Source of the DNA: Nipponacmea schrenckii | Taxonomy: Eukaryota; Mollusca; Gastropoda; Lottiidae | DNA: 64,000 bases | Direction: 5' to 3' | Assembly: GCA_030562195.1 (NCBI GenBank) | Contig: CM060202.1 | Span: 11,718,001 to 11,782,000 of the forward strand | Part shown: one piece after another, positions 10,294-23,800 of the stretch | Numbering within the stretch: the stretch's first letter is position 1 | Layout: each line of letters begins with the position of its first letter | Translations under genes and position numbers: made by a program | Notes under the pieces: model-generated | The model's input: the letters and a program-made list of their open reading frames with translations, nothing else | The model's database searches: none | Told to the model about the DNA's origin: nothing

Positions 10294-13200
10294 ATGCTGA
10301 GCACCATTCAAATATTTAACAGTGCCAAACTAGGGCAACTGACCATGGACTTTAACCAAGCTAACTTTTAGTAAGTGACTCAACTAGGAATTCAAATACG
10401 ACCCATTAAATAATGTAATCGTGTACAACCATAATGAGTAGGTGGTAGTTTACGCCCACTTCCTTACAAAAGAAGATGAAAGGTAAAATGTGATGAAAAG
10501 TGTCCAGTAAAAAATTTACGAAAAGTCTGGAAAAACCATGAAAAACAATTTCAAATGATATAAAGATCTGGATTTAGTAGATTATCGTAGTAATTTGATT
10601 GAAGACAAATATTGCTTGAGTTGGCGTTATGTCTGGTACAAATTCTATATTATCGACCACAAAATAACAAGGAATCAGAACTAAACAAAAATGAAACTTT
10701 CCATTTCCGGTTTATAACGAGGTCAAACCTTTTCTAGTACAGCTAATATAGAAAATGTCATAAATATATAATCTAATGAATTGCTTCAAATATGCAACCT
10801 TCACAAGTTATTATGCAAAAGATATTGATTACAAATGATGTTCTTCAGACTTTGACATTGCACAGATGCATATTATTACCATGGATGCCACTGGACATCG
10901 ATAACTGTGGTTCGGATGTTATATAAATATATAATTAGATAGCTCCTTCAGCTCCAGTTCGCACGTTGTATGTGACGCAGGTCGAATGACTGAAAAGACG
11001 TTTAATTTAACATCTCCAGACATCCAAAGTGACTAGGTAAACGATCCTGGCAGAATTAGCCTTCTTGCATTTCCGTCTTTAATAGTCAAATCAAGATCGG
11101 ACAGATATGTTCATGTCCTTCATTTCATCTTAACAATCTTTCTGATTCTTAATTTGGACTGAAAATATTTAATTAAAACCTAACGTTAATCTATACACCA
11201 TTTTCAATCAGGTTGTCAAGAGGTGACATTTGTCAGGAATTCTGTTAAAGAAATAAGATTTCTCGACCTGAAGTTACAGACATACTTCTGCGAGGTCGAG
11301 AAACCGATAGCTTGCAAACTATTCATGGTCAGAAAATGTTCAATAATCTATTCATCTAAAACAAAAGGCAACCATTGTTTACCAAACAAGATTTCAGATG
11401 CTAATATCAGATTAAGTAAACAAGACTATAAGAAGCAAACATTTTCTGAATAGCGTAACCAGACACATTTTTTAATAATAAATGTTTGTTTGCTCAAAAA
11501 AGCGCACTGTAGAAAAGATGTGTGTACTTTTTACTCAATGACCTTTATATATGCGTTTACTGGTATTGTTTGTTTAACTTAATCTGTCATATGCAGGGTT
11601 TGAATCTTCCTCAGATGTCCATCACTTGTTCTAGGAATAGAATTAAATCAAATAGTATTTGTAATTTTTCAAATGTTACAGTGGCTACTAGATATTGTTT
11701 CGACCTTAAACGTTTACCAAACACCGTCCACAAAGAAAACGTTTATTGTATAAGATGGCGGATGTATTTTAGCTTGGGAACTACAATCTCAATAAGTAAG
11801 ACTGATAATATTACATAATGACCACCATTTATAACATTTATGTCTGTCGTTATTCTAATCTGGACATTTTAGCAATAATTGTTAAAAGGAATGGATCATT
11901 CAACAATCACATAAAAATTTATGATAAGAGATTACCACGAGATTACATCTGAAACATTTGACTTGAAATGGCGACGTTTGGTGTTATTATGAATATAACC
12001 ACGCTATTAAACAACAAATATCAATTATGACTTAAACCACGTTTATATTCAATTTGGGATATAACTATTGATAAATTGTCTAAATTGTGACAGATTACAA
12101 TTCCTTTTAAATCATTTTGAACTTTCATTTCGAAAATTGAATAAAGGATTATAATGTATTTCTTTACACAAATCTAAACTAATTGTGCTGACGTAAACCA
12201 CGGAAAATTGTGACGTAAGTCGATGAAAATGACTCTTTGTTATTAAATGCAAATATATCAATTTCACGAAGCTAAATGTGATTGGTAAATAATTGATAAG
12301 ATTGCTGGTATAGCTTTAAATTGACTGTTCTGTTTTATGTAATATTCTCTAACATTATAAACAAACACAATGTTTCAAATTACATAATGCATATAGAGAA
12401 TTGGTGCTGTCCGGGCAAAATGTCAATACAGTGAACGATATTTCCAACTTTTATCAGAGCAATCAGATGTAGATTAGTATGAAGTAAAATTCCATTTCAA
12501 GTCGACTTATGGAAATGTGAAATGTCATGTCTAATCCACAATACAACTTCCAACTGTGAACGTGAATACGATTCGAAAAAATAAATATAAAAATCAGAGG
12601 CAAACATAATAATTTTAAATAGCTTATACCGCTTGCATTTTATTTAGTATAACTAAGCCATGTCGCGTATGGGGAAACTATGAATTGTTTCCGATGACGG
12701 AACAACTATGTCCGGACTATATTTCAAAACAAGACAAATACAACATTTTTCTTTAGTTGATATTGGATGTTTCCAGCGAACAAAGCGTACATTGATTCAC
12801 AGGACAGTAACATGAAATTGTTATTCTTACGCAATAAGTGCCGTCTGTAGCCACAAAACAAACAGATGTCTTTTCACGCAACAAGTCGTGGCAATGGTTA
12901 TATTTGTTTACTGTTTTGTCAAGATAACGAAAGGTTACTGCTTGTTATTTATAAAAAAAAACCAACACAATTTTTATGTTTGAATTGTCCCTTTTTACAG
13001 TTTATTTATGAAGTGGAATTGAGATTAGTTTTATCAATTGGTGCCTGCAGGAATTATGTTGTAAAATGATGGTAATTTAAGTTAAATTGTTCAGTTGAAG
13101 AAGATTAAGGGACGATTAATCTTGAATTCACTTCATTGCAGTCATTCTCCAGAAACAGAAATATTTTTTTTATGAAATTCTTATCATTATGTGATGGCTA

Positions 13201-14185
13201 TCCATCACCTTCATTACGCCAATTTAAATTGAATTTAGCCATTAACCGATTCATTGCCTACAGAAAACTACTTGTTGAATTCTACCAATGAACAAATCAA
13301 CAATCCAGCTACCGAAACGAAATGCTGACACAACAAGAAACTTTAATTAACACAATTTCCGGTTTTCAATGATTCAAAGAATTGCGTATAGTACAATATC
13401 CTATAAGTCACATGAAACGGGGTGTACTGTAGGGCATTTTAAGTGCGATGTGGTGAAAAAATCACCTGCGTGTAGTCTACAGCAAACATCACACACGATT
13501 AACGAAACGGAAACAGAAGAGTTATATGGACTGTGGCAAAAATACAATCCTGGTGGTCAACAGCATTATCAACGTGGATGGTGTGTTTTAGGTGTTCCCA
13601 TACCATTTTGTGAAAAGTGTAGCATTATTAAACCTTTATAATATAAGATAATACCTCTTGACTATTTTTTAATATGAGGAAGAGTATTATCGGGAATTCT
13701 GTCTGGAATACGTCTGAAGGAAGGTCAAAAGCTCTGGTTTAACTTGATTAACATTTTTCACGAGATTCACCAATCTGTATTATTAATGCTTCTTAGTGGC
13801 TTAAAGATCATCAACTTTTCCATCCATCATTATCAAAAATTTATGTAAATCTTCGTTACTGGGCGGATGCCGTATGGTGCCTATTGGTTTTTGAAATAGC
13901 TTCCGTGTCGAGAAGAACACAAGGCTATACGGGAAGTTAAAAAAATCGCCCGTTTAACAGACTGAACGCATCATTACCTACAGCAATATATATTATTTAC
14001 ACACTTCGACTGATCCTGTTAAAACTTTGGCAGACATCAACAAATATACATGGTTAAGCCGCAAGACAACGTCAATCAAAGAGAACCTGGAAAGTAAAAT
14101 GACTTTGGTTTGGACCAAGAATAGTCAAGATATGTCTGCCATTTATATGGCTTTCGAGGTATTTTAGTCATTATTTTATCCATTA
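10294..14185. other. No supported gene
   Basis: Scattered short frames (11223-11453, 11522-11818, 12866-13069, 13369-13641) carry no recognisable motif. No repeat of note was seen. Confidence 0.5.
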
Positions 14186-14724
14186 TCTGGATGAATGATT
14201 ATATTGTGCCGTCAACTGATTATATTGTGCCACCAACTGATTATGTTGTGCCATTAACTGATTATATTGTGCCGTCAACTGAATATATTGTGCCATGAAC
14301 TGATTATATGTTTTATAAATTGATCATATGGTGCTAGCTATTATTAACATATTTTGCTATTACTGATTGTATCGTACCAAAAAACTATTAATATATCGTG
14401 CTAACTACTATTGATATTGTGCCAAAAACTGATTATATCTTGCCAACAACAGCTATTAACATCTTCCATTAACTGATTATATGTTTTATAAATTGATCAT
14501 ATGGTGCTAGCTACTATTAACATATTGTGCTATTACTGATTGTATCGTACCAAAAAACTATTAATATATCGTGCTAACTACTATTGATATTGTGCCAAAA
14601 ACTGATTATATCTTGCCAACAACAGCTATTAACATCTTCCATTAACTGATTATAGCGTGCTAACAATATTTAATATATCTTGCCATTAACTGATTATATC
14701 GTGCCATTAACTGATTATATCGTG
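14186..14724. repeat. Degenerate 20-bp-type tandem array with a 173-bp duplication
   Basis: Units of the form aactgattatattgtgcca repeat with single-base changes. A 173-bp block, 14299-14471, is repeated almost without change at 14472-14644, showing a recent secondary duplication. The array is broken at 14725 by an insertion and resumes near 14961. Confidence 0.9.
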
Positions 14725-14960
14725 CAGGGTCTACACGATCAAACATCATCGAACTAAATGTTCGACGAAATGTTTAAACGAGTACCAATCAGAGAGGAGA
14801 TTCTGATCAGGTGACTGACTGATCTGACTGATCATGTGACTTCTCTTAGAAGAATGGCAGCTTCCACATCCAGGAAGAGCAAGGCTGATTTTGGTAAATG
14901 TTGGACTGATGAGGAGACACAGCTCGTGGTTGAAAAATATGAATAGTATGAATATGCTTC
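14725..14960 (+). mobile_element. Insertion inside the array carrying a promoter-like region and a Myb/SANT start
   Basis: About 235 bp of different, less AT-rich sequence separates two parts of the array. It contains an ACCAATCAG word (CCAAT-box-like) at about 14785, an internal near-palindrome tgatcaggtgactgactgatctgactgatca near 14805-14835, and then a short reading frame. The borders show no clear target duplication. It may be the 5' part of a PIF/Harbinger-type element or a copied promoter and first exon of a host gene. Confidence 0.55.
14854..14946 (+). pseudogene. N-terminus of a Myb/SANT-like DNA-binding protein
   Basis: An ATG at 14854 opens 30 codons ending at TAG 14944-14946. The peptide begins MAASTSRKSK and ends WTDEETQLVVEKYE. 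A basic start followed by W-T/S-D-E-E-T-x-L-(L/V)-V-E-x-Y is the first helix of the Myb/SANT-like (trihelix) domain. That domain occurs in PIF/Harbinger accessory proteins and in many animal nuclear proteins. Only the first of three expected helices is present, and the sequence then runs into the repeat array. It is therefore a truncated copy, unless the codon run continues through splicing elsewhere, for which there is no evidence here. Confidence 0.55.
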
Positions 14961-15215
14961 CAACAACTATTAATATATCGTGCCAACAACTGATAATATA
15001 TCATGCCATCATTTAATTATATCGTATATAACTATTATAATATATCCTGCCAAAATCTATTCATATCGTGTAACCAACATTGACAAGATTTGCACCCATT
15101 GTACCAAACATAGACTATATACCGCAAACAACTAAAAATGTTTTCAAAGAAACAACAAATATAATTTAAGATAACAATCAGAATTCGTGACGATATCGTG
15201 CCATATACTATGTCA
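14961..15215. repeat. Continuation of the degenerate array
   Basis: Units such as aactattaatatatcgtgcc and aactgataatatatcatgcc resume here and decay towards 15.2 kb. Confidence 0.8.
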
Positions 15216-18200
15216 CAGTACAAAAATAAACATTGATTGAAATGTAATTTAAAGTCCTTTTTGCATAAAGAAAATTAAAAAATGTCTCATATAACAAAAA
15301 TAATTGCAACAAAACAGTCAGTCACAAAAAATGAAACGGAATCAGATGTAGATTTAGACCATAAATCGGCATGTATGAAGAAAAAACTAAAAAAGTAAGA
15401 AAATAACCATTGCGTAATCCCTGTATTAATGAGAATAACTGTCAGGCTATTCTAATATCACAGAAAATACCTTTTTTTATTTTAGTTCAAGATAACGTTG
15501 AGGCTAATATTGGTAATTGAGTCAAGGGAAAAACGTTAACCTAACTTACATTTCTTCGCTCGGGGATAAGCTATCTACACAAGATGTCATTGACAGTCAA
15601 CTTGTAGAGATGTTGAGAAATAGAGGACAATGTCTTATAGGAATACTAGATCAATCGGAGCCATTGGTATCAGATTATTAAACAAGAAACCATTCCATCG
15701 TGCACAAGTTTGATTGATTTCAATTTTTCAAAACGGACTTTCGGGAGTGGTAGAATTAATCACTATTAAGGAGAAGTCATTGAATCGGTAATTGTAGTCA
15801 CATTTGAAGTTCAAATTAATGTGAACAAAAAGGGAAGTCTAAAATTGCTATATTGAAAAGAATGTTTTAATTTTCTAATTTTGCGCTTTGTTTCTAATTT
15901 AGGCGAAAAATTATTTCCGTATGGCAAAAAAGAATCTGACCCTGAACTTCAATGTTGAATGAAATGCCAGAAATGCAGTGTCCATTTTCTTAACTTAATG
16001 TTGTATCTATGGAACGACCAGAATAAAGACATACTAGAGAAGATGTTGTCCTAAGGGGATAACGGCATCACTTCCTATATTGTATAATCTATATCTCAAC
16101 TTAATAAAACAAATCTTAAACCTTTATAATGATATGTTTTCTGTATAATTGAATTTATACTTCTGTATTATCAGGTACAGATGAAGCCACGCTACCTTGA
16201 CCTTAAATTTTTAACCTAAAGTGGTGTAATCAAAGGACGAATTTGAAGCTTCAGGGTTAATGCTTGTGGTTTGTATTGACATTTGAAGTCGAATGACATA
16301 ACCTCTTATTAATCCAGGATCAAAATATTATGAATATCGACAAAATGAAGATTTTCAATGCACTATGTTTTCAGCAACACCAAAACTTCTTCAACGTTCA
16401 ATCTTCGTTAAAATTATTTGTTATACAGATGTATTATCATTTTGTATCATTCAAAATAGTATAATAACTTTTTTAGTTTTCCATCGCATCCATTTAGATT
16501 TTCGATAAATTCATCTGTCTTTCGAATGTGCTCATCGTCTGTTGTCCTTAGACTGTATCACAGCAATACATGCAAGGAACAACAACTCTGTATGAGAGAT
16601 TGGATTTGTGTTATGCATTATCTAATCACTACAATCGTTTTTGGCAAAAATCAGAAAAGAAACCAACAACAATTGCGTATTTTTTTTTTTTTTACATTAT
16701 AATATCTAATATGTTCTCTTTCGTTCCTAAAATGATGACGCCCAAGAGATATATACATATCTAATTTAGTCAGAAACTTAGCCCGATTCCATCCAGCTTT
16801 TGATACTCTTGACTTAAACGGAGTAACATACGTCAAAATGCAGGATTTTGTAGGAATGTTTTCATCATGTGTTTAAAATATTTTTCTTAAATATTTTCAT
16901 GCAAAAACAATTTCAATTGTAATTTAACCAACATATTGCGTTTAACAATGAAATGGTTTAAACAGCAAATGTTTAAAGGGCCGGGATGTTTCCAGTAAAT
17001 CCTTTGATTTGACTTTACACCAGCTGATAGTCGACTTACTTGTAGAGGCAAGTAAGCATCAGAGCCATCGGACTATATCTATAATAGCAACGACAGTGAG
17101 TGACGTGTGTAAGACCATAAAAGTAATAATGTAGGAAGCTCTATCAAGTAAGCCACCAGATTTCTACGGATTAAATGACAAGCAATGGTATGATAATCTC
17201 TAAATCCCACTGTCGCCAAAAATAAACCACGAGATTCCAATGACGAAGTCGATGTGTCATATTATAATTTCACAACACGAATACTCGAAACTTTGTCAAA
17301 AAAATTTGGTATAATAGTTTCTGTAATTTTTCATGTTCCACTTGTGATGAATACTGGCTGCAGTATTGATTAGGAAAAACGCGTTCATAGAAGTATTGTC
17401 GGGGTAACATCATCGATATGTATGTTTCCTTTGGTGATAAGTTCAAATTGTCTTAATATTTTCATACACATGTATTAATTCATCGGGTACGATATTATCC
17501 GTTGTAAACGTTTCACGAATAATAATTTACCATAGGAAATTGTGAAATTTAACATTGATCAATAACACATACTTACAAACAAAAATGATCGTTAGATGTT
17601 TAATGAAACGATAACCTGTTGTCAAAGCTTCTGAACAACCCTAGACAATAAGATGTTGAACGCACTGCCATTGATGGGTTATATACTATCTATTCAATAA
17701 ATGATATGAATACATGTTCTTCTCCCAAACTAGTTAGTAAATGGACAGTGTTGACCTCGGTCAATTCCATCTGGGATTTGAAACTGTATTCAATCTTCGT
17801 AAACAAAACATTTATTTTACTTCGTGATGGCATCCTCTGTTGAAAATCTGTGTAGCAGAAACTTAACAGTTTTCTTCATGAATGTTGTGGATTTGTTTGT
17901 AAAGGTATTAATACTCAATATAACTTGCGATATGTTCTAGCATGTCAGGACTGTGGCGTGATTGTCATTAATTCCTTTATGAGATTTTCTATTGCTCTAA
18001 TGAGGGGGATATGGTTTCTAATATATCCATCTCATGGTAGTGATAGAGGTCAGGGTTTAAGGTTAAAGGTCGAGAAAGTAAAAGTAGATTCCAGGTGAAG
18101 ATTAAGAAGACATTTTGTCAGAGTTGATAGGATAAATATGAGATAAAATGGGTTTGCTTGACGCCATATTGGAGAATTGATAAATGACCAATCAATGCCA

Positions 18201-20799
18201 TGGTTATTGATGAGGCAAAGAGCCAATCGATGATCAGTTTATTGATAAGTAAGGATGAATTATGTCTCCTTGAGTTACCGGTTTATTGAGACGCCTTCAA
18301 TCAGACTTTTTATCTGCGTTTTATAGGTTTTTGGTTTGGTTACGGGGTCATGGACTGGTTTTACGGTAACTTCCATCTTTCATGCTCTCCACTGATCAAT
18401 CGTAATAGCCCTCTTTAATGGCCATTAACAGGAATGGCCTGCTGAGATCGTCAAAGGATGTGTTATTACATGCTCTGGAAAAATCATTTTATTGTCATTT
18501 AACTTGTCAGTATATGGGGGACAAATCATTACCTTCATGTCATCTGTCCACATTTATTATCCCAAAGTAACAACTATGGTGACATTCCGAGTGCAAGTTA
18601 TTAACATTTTATTGCACAATATACGCTAAAAATTGAATTTTATTTTCAAGAAAGCATTAATGTTAATCAAATGGAACATCGGCTGCTGTTTATTAATCTA
18701 ATCACCTTCATCGTTAAATGAAAGAGAATATTTCCCATTATATAGTGATAAAATTGTCATTAAAAGAGTATCATAGTACAATTTGTTTGTCAATTCTGAA
18801 TTCTACATTATTTTAGAAGTGACATTTTATTTAATGAGCGAAGACCGAAATAAGTAGAAAGTGCCACTTAGTACAACCTACTCATGTATTCAGAAAGAAG
18901 AAAACCTAGAGCTTCTACGGCAGTGAGGTTTACTTATTAAACAATGGCCTTTCATGTCATTCCAAAAATTGTTATTTGTTTTCAATTTACATGCATAATT
19001 TATATGACCTGCTCGGATTTCAATTTTAAAATATAAAATATTGTTATTGAAGAGTGCTTCTTTACCTTTTCTCATTTGAAAACGTCTTCACAGTCCCAAG
19101 TCTTTACAAACACTACACCAAACAAGATATATTATACAAACATATTATTTCATAACCAAGGTTAATAATATTGAAGAACAATACTGAGAATGTTGAAATT
19201 TTCTATAATACAGTCCATTGTTAAGTTAGGTTTCTGTTGTCTGTTTTTTTTTCAAAAGTTCATCGGAAATCATGTGCCACCTTTGTCGGTTTCTATGTTG
19301 GTAATTAACACCATCATAGAGGGAAATCGTGGGTGTAGGATAAGGAAGTAGGTGTTTAAATTTAAATTTTCAGACTACGCTCTGCATAGTATTCTCGTTG
19401 ACCGAATTGAGGATCGCCGCCTTTAGATGTTTTTTGCCTTTGGAGCAGCGAGGGCGATTAAAATTTCATTTTTACTTAAAATACATGTACGTATACTTAT
19501 TAGTCCGATGTTTGAAATCGTAAGCTAGCATTGCTACGGTGATTATAGTGTGTACTCATTTTCAGTTCTACCGTATCCAATTAATTAGAAGATGGTGATT
19601 TAGGTACAAAACCTCGAAATGCCCAAGATTGAGTAGGATGATAAAGAAAAGTATATCTTAAAAATATATTTGCACTTGATATGGTTGAGTTTGTGAACGC
19701 TAATTAGGAGCGAAGTTAAAAGAATTGTCCTGGGGGTCGATAAAAACACTTCTACAAAATATACAAGTTTTCTCTAATTAAAAAAAATGACAAAATAATA
19801 GTTTATCACTAGTTCTCCGCCAGGTATACTAGTAGTCTATTAAAACTTTCGAAAATTTAAGCGAAATTTTATTCAAATATTTGATGTTTAGAAATATCGT
19901 CGCCTAACCCGCTAAAATCATACATCATAAATATTGCAGGAATAGTTCTGAGAGGGTGAAAGCGTATCTTTACTATTTTCGATGTTCTTAAGTGTAGGGA
20001 TAATAACAATTCTGGTGTGTCAGCACATTCCATCTTCAACCACCACTAAGATAAATGAGATTATGAGATATTGAATACATGTATCATATTGTTATTTTGT
20101 CCACTATGAGGGTAGGCCACGTCACACCAGACGTATCTTATGAAGGAAGAACCATTCGTATGTCACTTGGTGCAAATTAGATTCAAGTAAACCTTCCTGA
20201 TACCTTTCTCGATCCACAAATACACATGTACAGCTAGATCTTGGAATAAAAAAACATAATGACCTATTTAAAGAGGGACAACTGATGACAGCATGATTCC
20301 TCACTGATGATGTGCTCGGTGTAAACTGTATGTGTTAAGCTATTCTATCGTGACGCACTCGTGATAGAATCGTATATTAAGTTTCAAAAAAAAATATATA
20401 CCACCAAGAGCATGATTTTCAGCAGTTTTTCACTAACAATATAATTCCTAGCAATCGAACACCAGATAAGACTGTGTTATCTGATAACTTTAATAATAAT
20501 ACATGGTCTAAATATTAAGATGCTATCTTTACTGTATGTATGTATTATATACGAAAGCAATCATATGATCTTACTTTTACGACAATACCCATTACAAACT
20601 CATTAACTATAAGACCGTGTTGCCAGATTTATATATTAATTAGTAATCACGTACAAAAGCTATTTACTGAATAACATAGGATCAGTTCAATACCAGTTTG
20701 AAACAATGGTATCATTAGAAGTTTTCTGCATAATATGATATTCTCCAGTTCATAATTATTCTTTCTCCATCTTGAAATATCTATTTAACTACATAATAC
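15216..20799. other. No supported gene
   Basis: Unique-looking AT-rich sequence. Small hairpins occur at 17035-17056 (CTTACTTG/CAAGTAAG, 6-base loop) and at 20342-20370 (ATTCTATC/GATAGAAT, 13-base loop). Neither resembles a known RNA. Short frames at 16570-16836, 18890-19075 and 20122-20304 have no motifs. Confidence 0.5.
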
Positions 20800-21180
20800 A
20801 CGTATTTATTTAATTCACGATTGATGCAGTGACGATTATTTTCCAGTAAATTGTTATGGCACCTTTGATGATATAACAGTCGTGACGATCATCTTCAAGT
20901 ATAATGTCATTGTTATTGATGTGAGCAAATATGTTGTTTATTGTTATTGTGCATTGTTATTTACCTTCTAGTATTTTCTTATTGTCGATTACCTCATAGT
21001 CCATAAATAGTGTTTTTAATGCCTTAACAAATTCCTTAGCGATTGCCTTGTCGTATACAACAATTAATGCTGATGTCGTCGTGTATAGTCTTAATATTTC
21101 TGTTGCCTGGGACCCATATTTTTGCTTCCATGATGATAAATATTTCCTTGTCAGTATTTTCAGCTAAAAGTCATCTTAAC
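20800..21180. repeat. Weak degenerate repeat
   Basis: Phrases such as gtgacgattattttccagtaaattgtta and gtgacgatcatcttcaagtataatgtca recur at about 51 bp. Later parts are too diverged to delimit. Confidence 0.35.
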
Positions 21181-21437
21181 TCATCTTGATAAAGTAAACT
21201 TTTAATATTAAACTAGCGGAAAATGGAAGTGAGTGAAAAATGACACAATAAAATGGATAGAGTAGAAATGACCTTTGAGATATGTCTGAATTGATTGATA
21301 TTTAAAAGGGACAGGAATGATTCTTAAGAAACTATAGAAATAGCCTCATTAAAAAGTAACAGTTTACATGATAATGGTGTCTATTTCTAGTCTGTCAAAA
21401 GATCTAGATTGAAAATATCATGAAAGAGATAAAGGAA

Positions 21438-21461
21438 TTTTTTTTTTTTTTTTTTTTTTTT
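21438..21461. repeat. Poly-T tract (about 24)
   Basis: A pure T run, possibly the A-tail of a minus-strand retroposed sequence. No element body was recognised beside it. Confidence 0.85.
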
Positions 21462-22689
21462 GGACAGCTTCTAACTTATTGTAGTAAATGTATATTAACA
21501 TGTCTATGAACTATCATGAACTGTATGTAAAGGAAATCCATTAGGTTGAAACGGTTTTAGGGCTACTTGAATGGGTCGTTATACAACCTTTTCATAGGAA
21601 ATGACACGAATAACGCAATAACCTCAACATTACTTCTTATAGCTATTGGTTCATTGTTGTTAGAGTTACTGTTGCAGAATCTCAAGATTATAATGCTTTA
21701 CTGACAGTCCTTCAACTTAATGTACAATAATTACCTAAGACAACTTCAACAACCTGTTCTAGTGGTGGAAGAAATCCGTTATTGATTCCATAATAAGAAC
21801 GACATATTATCGTTATAATCAATATATACAGTATTTATTGCATTATCTGGGCGCATTTCAAATAAATGGGACAAAGATGACCCAAATCCATTTCCATTTA
21901 AAAACGAAAACAAAGCTATGAAAATATAATCAAAATGTTCAAAAACCCACATTGGTATTTGACAAGTCGTATTTGATATTTCCAATTCACATACAACATC
22001 TCTAGTGTGGTTGGTATAGCAAGGTTGCACTCATTTCAGAGAATCACTGAAAACCCTTTAAAAAAAACACACATTATGGTATCGGTAATATGAGATTAAG
22101 ACTAGAATGTTAATAAAACAAGTAACAGTTCAATTCAAATTATGCAAGATTTAATCTTGAACGGTCCAAGATACTAGTTCATTATTATTTTGTGTTAAGA
22201 GTCGCTGATGTAAACACTTTTAGTACAATGTTATGGTATCGGTATTGATATAGAAAAGCTCAAACATGTATGCCTATATGCCTCCTCAAAAACACAACAT
22301 TAAAAATACATTACGAACTGTGAACAGCTCCGAGCGTGGCAACTGTGCGTTATCCCATGGATTTCGAACATTTTGAAACTTCTAACCTGCTAGCTTTCAA
22401 TTCCGGTACTTTTCAGCCTACAATTGTAAGCGTAAACTTTCCGCTATATAGGCAATTTTTTCTACTATAAGTTTCTACTATCAGTTCCTTATTAGATTTT
22501 TGTACATGTCTAAGATTTCGGTAGGATATTTACATAAATTCCAAACTAAAATTTAAGTAGGTAGTAAGATGTCAATTTGTCATGAAATTTAAACTCTCTA
22601 TATTCAAATTTAAACATTATTTTGTAACTTTGGTTGTAATTAACATAGAGAGAAAATTCAAGCTATGTGATAATTTGCTAATTCACAGC
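21462..22689. other. No recognisable feature
   Basis: AT-rich. One minus-strand frame (21779-22030, 83 codons) has no recognisable motif. Confidence 0.5.
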
Positions 22690-23104
22690 TTTATAAAGAG
22701 ATATTTTTTGAATTTGTATGCAAAAATTTTACAAAAAAATAAATAAATTTTATTAGCAATTGGAATTTTTTTCTTCTCGAGGGATGCAAATTATTTTGTA
22801 TAGCTAATGTACTGTTTTTGCTTACATTCTTGAATTACACGGGATGTAGGGTCGCCTGAAATGAGATAAAAAAAAAAAACGGAAGTCCCCACGCCCAAAC
22901 CGGAAGTGATCAAAAAATTTTGATGATATATTTTTAATTGTGTTGCGTATCTATCTATATCCTGTAAATTTCAGATCGATCCGAACATTAGAGCCCGAAA
23001 GTGTAACATAACCATCCAAAATTGCAAAATAGTCAGATTTCGGTGGGCTATAAAACCGGAAGTTAATATTTGTCATGCAATATCAGCACATCTATAGACA
23101 GCTG

Positions 23105-23157
23105 AGGTCAATGACATTCTACATCTCAAATGTCAAGGTCATTTAAGGTCAAGGTCA
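23105..23157 (+). promoter_or_regulatory. Cluster of nuclear-receptor half-site words
   Basis: AGGTCA occurs at 23105-23110. TCAAGGTCA occurs at 23133-23141 and 23149-23157, with TTAAGGTCA at 23143-23151 between them. TCAAGGTCA is the known extended half-site for monomeric receptors of the ERR and SF-1/FTZ-F1 type. Whether any receptor binds here is not shown. Confidence 0.35.
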
Positions 23158-23665
23158 CGAGATATAGGGTTTTAAATTTTCGAAAAATTCGAACGGGCAT
23201 AAAAAAAATTCAAATTCGAAAATCAAAATTCTGTTCCCAACATTTTTTAGATAAAGTATCAAGGTTTCGATAAACACCAAAATCATAAAAATCGGTTAAT
23301 AATTGGCGGACTTATTAAATTTTTAAGAAAATTTGCCATTTTTGAAAACTGCGCATGCGCAACATTCAATTTAATTTTTCTTCATCTAAGGGGATTAAAA
23401 TCATTTAGTATAGCTAAAATATACTGATTTTGTTTAGAATCTTGAATTACATCGGAAGCAGGGTCGCCCGACATGAGACGAAAAAACCGGAAGTCCCCAC
23501 GCCCAAACCGGAAGTGATCAAACATTTTTGATGATGTAGTTTTAATTGCGCTGCCTATCTATCTATATCCTGTAAATTTCAGACCGATGCGACTATTAGG
23601 GCCCGTGCGAGCTTGAAATCTTGTTTGCATATTATGCAATTAGCCACTTTCGGTTTAGCGAAAAT

Positions 23666-23762
23666 TTCATGTTAGATATTCATTTTTGATTCCAGCCCAT
23701 ATAAAAACCATTGGTGAAAACAGAAATAGTCTATCTTTTTCCGTTTGGGCTAGCGAGCTTCC

Positions 23763-23799
<37 letters not shown>
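23666..23799 (+). mobile_element. About 130-bp insert with A35 tail inside copy A
   Basis: Copy B runs directly from cggtttagtgaaaat to aataatccgaacg. In copy A these parts are separated by about 130 bp that end in a run of 35 A (23764-23798). AAAAT lies at both borders and could be a target duplication. This fits a small retroposed sequence that landed in copy A. The alternative is loss from copy B. Confidence 0.5.

Positions 23800-23800
<1 letters not shown>

Noticed and set aside
17035..17056. Hairpin CTTACTTG/CAAGTAAG
   Set aside because: An 8-bp stem with no context. Expected by chance in a window of this size.
20342..20370. Hairpin ATTCTATC/GATAGAAT, considered as a microRNA precursor
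   Set aside because: The stem is only 8 bp, far too short for a precursor.
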